This document shows, in pieces, positions 13,635 through 13,821 of a stretch of 13,821 nt of DNA. The translations under genes were made by a program, and so were the position numbers. Each line of letters starts with the position of its first letter. Position 1 is the stretch's first letter. The stretch is from Oribacterium sp. UBA5894 (GTDB lineage: Bacteria; Bacillota; Clostridia; Lachnospirales; Lachnospiraceae). Under the pieces are notes generated by a model that had not been told where the DNA came from, searched no databases, and saw nothing but the letters and a program-made list of their open reading frames with translations. The stretch covers positions 1-13,821 of the forward strand of contig DJEQ01000106.1 in NCBI GenBank assembly GCA_002431355.1. The letters run 5' to 3'.

Positions 13635-13757
13635 TACTTTTCCAGGCAAATCAGCCGAAGCAGAGAGGGGGCCATCTTTAACGGCAGCAGGCTACTGTTC
13701 AGTGGGCATTTCTAGGTGTCGGTACAGCTTGGAAGCAGCTGACACATATATACGATT

Positions 13758-13785
13758 TTGAAAAACGACGTTTTGTATATAGAAT
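13758..13785 (+). promoter_or_regulatory. Outward promoter for a gene beyond the right edge
   Basis: TTGAAA (13758-13763), a 16-base spacer and TAGAAT (13780-13785) form a good sigma-A promoter pointing right. No coding start follows within the last 36 bases, so the gene begins outside the window. It is divergent from pfp. Confidence 0.5.
13762..13774. promoter_or_regulatory. Putative operator shared with the fbp promoter
   Basis: AAAACGACGTTTT is a perfect 13-base odd palindrome inside the spacer of the outward promoter. It matches the fbp site (5480-5492) at 11 of 13 positions; the differences are the central base and the last base. Same place in two promoters suggests one regulator acting by blocking polymerase. 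Confidence 0.5.
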
Positions 13786-13821
13786 CTCCTGCCTTTGAAC
13801 TTGTTAAAACTGTAACGATAT

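Noticed and set aside
12..13701. Inverted 19-base match between 12-30 and 13683-13701 (TGAACAGTA...), near the two window ends
   Set aside because: 17 of 19 matching bases are expected about once by chance in a window this size; no element boundary or target duplication is visible.
13692..13821. Minus-strand open stretch of 42 codons running to the window edge, ending TAG
   Set aside because: It is short, AT-rich and unrecognised, about what chance allows. A good plus-strand promoter with a palindromic operator occupies the same bases.

Overview
The window reads as chromosomal DNA from a Gram-positive Bacillota (Firmicutes), probably a gut or oral Clostridia or Erysipelotrichia type. The reasons are the class III (Firmicutes-type) fructose-1,6-bisphosphatase, a PPi-type phosphofructokinase, a short TalC-type transaldolase, a CsoR/CopA copper module, strong AGGAGG ribosome binding sites and TTGACA/TATAAT promoters. 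GC is moderate, about half by eye. The species cannot be named from the sequence. No rRNA, tRNA, CRISPR array, phage gene or transposase gene is visible.

Layout. Positions 1-62 hold nothing recognisable. From 63 to 3178 lies a copper-homeostasis module: a sigma-A promoter with a CsoR-type palindrome in its spacer, a CopA Cu(I) ATPase whose reading frame runs on through a complete CopZ-like chaperone domain, a long hairpin terminator, and csoR. Next is ftsH (3256-5334), followed by a structured 3' region and a strong terminator. fbp (5628-7589) has its own promoter and terminator. A MATE-family exporter (7693-9054) is followed by transketolase (9182-11167) and transaldolase (11280-11942), with a hairpin-bearing leader between the last two. 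The 363-base gap between the converging transaldolase and phosphofructokinase genes is almost entirely one imperfect giant palindrome. The PPi-type phosphofructokinase (12306-13538) is on the minus strand. The last ~280 bases are a divergent intergenic region with a promoter for pfp and a second promoter pointing out of the window.

How the genes work together. copA(Z) and csoR form a self-regulated copper-export circuit. fbp, tkt, tal and pfp all act on fructose-6-phosphate, fructose-1,6-bisphosphate or the non-oxidative pentose-phosphate pool, so the right two-thirds is a central-carbon neighbourhood, interrupted by one exporter of unknown substrate.

Three signals deserve attention. First, the copA-copZ open frame contains an internal Shine-Dalgarno sequence and ATG. 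Second, an odd palindrome (AAAACG-R-CGTTT) lies between the -35 and -10 boxes of both the fbp promoter and the outward promoter at the right edge, suggesting a shared regulator. Third, the giant palindrome has an oligo-U tract just beyond the same 29-bp stem on both strands, as expected of a two-way terminator. No entirely new multi-gene system was found: all eight main genes belong to known families.
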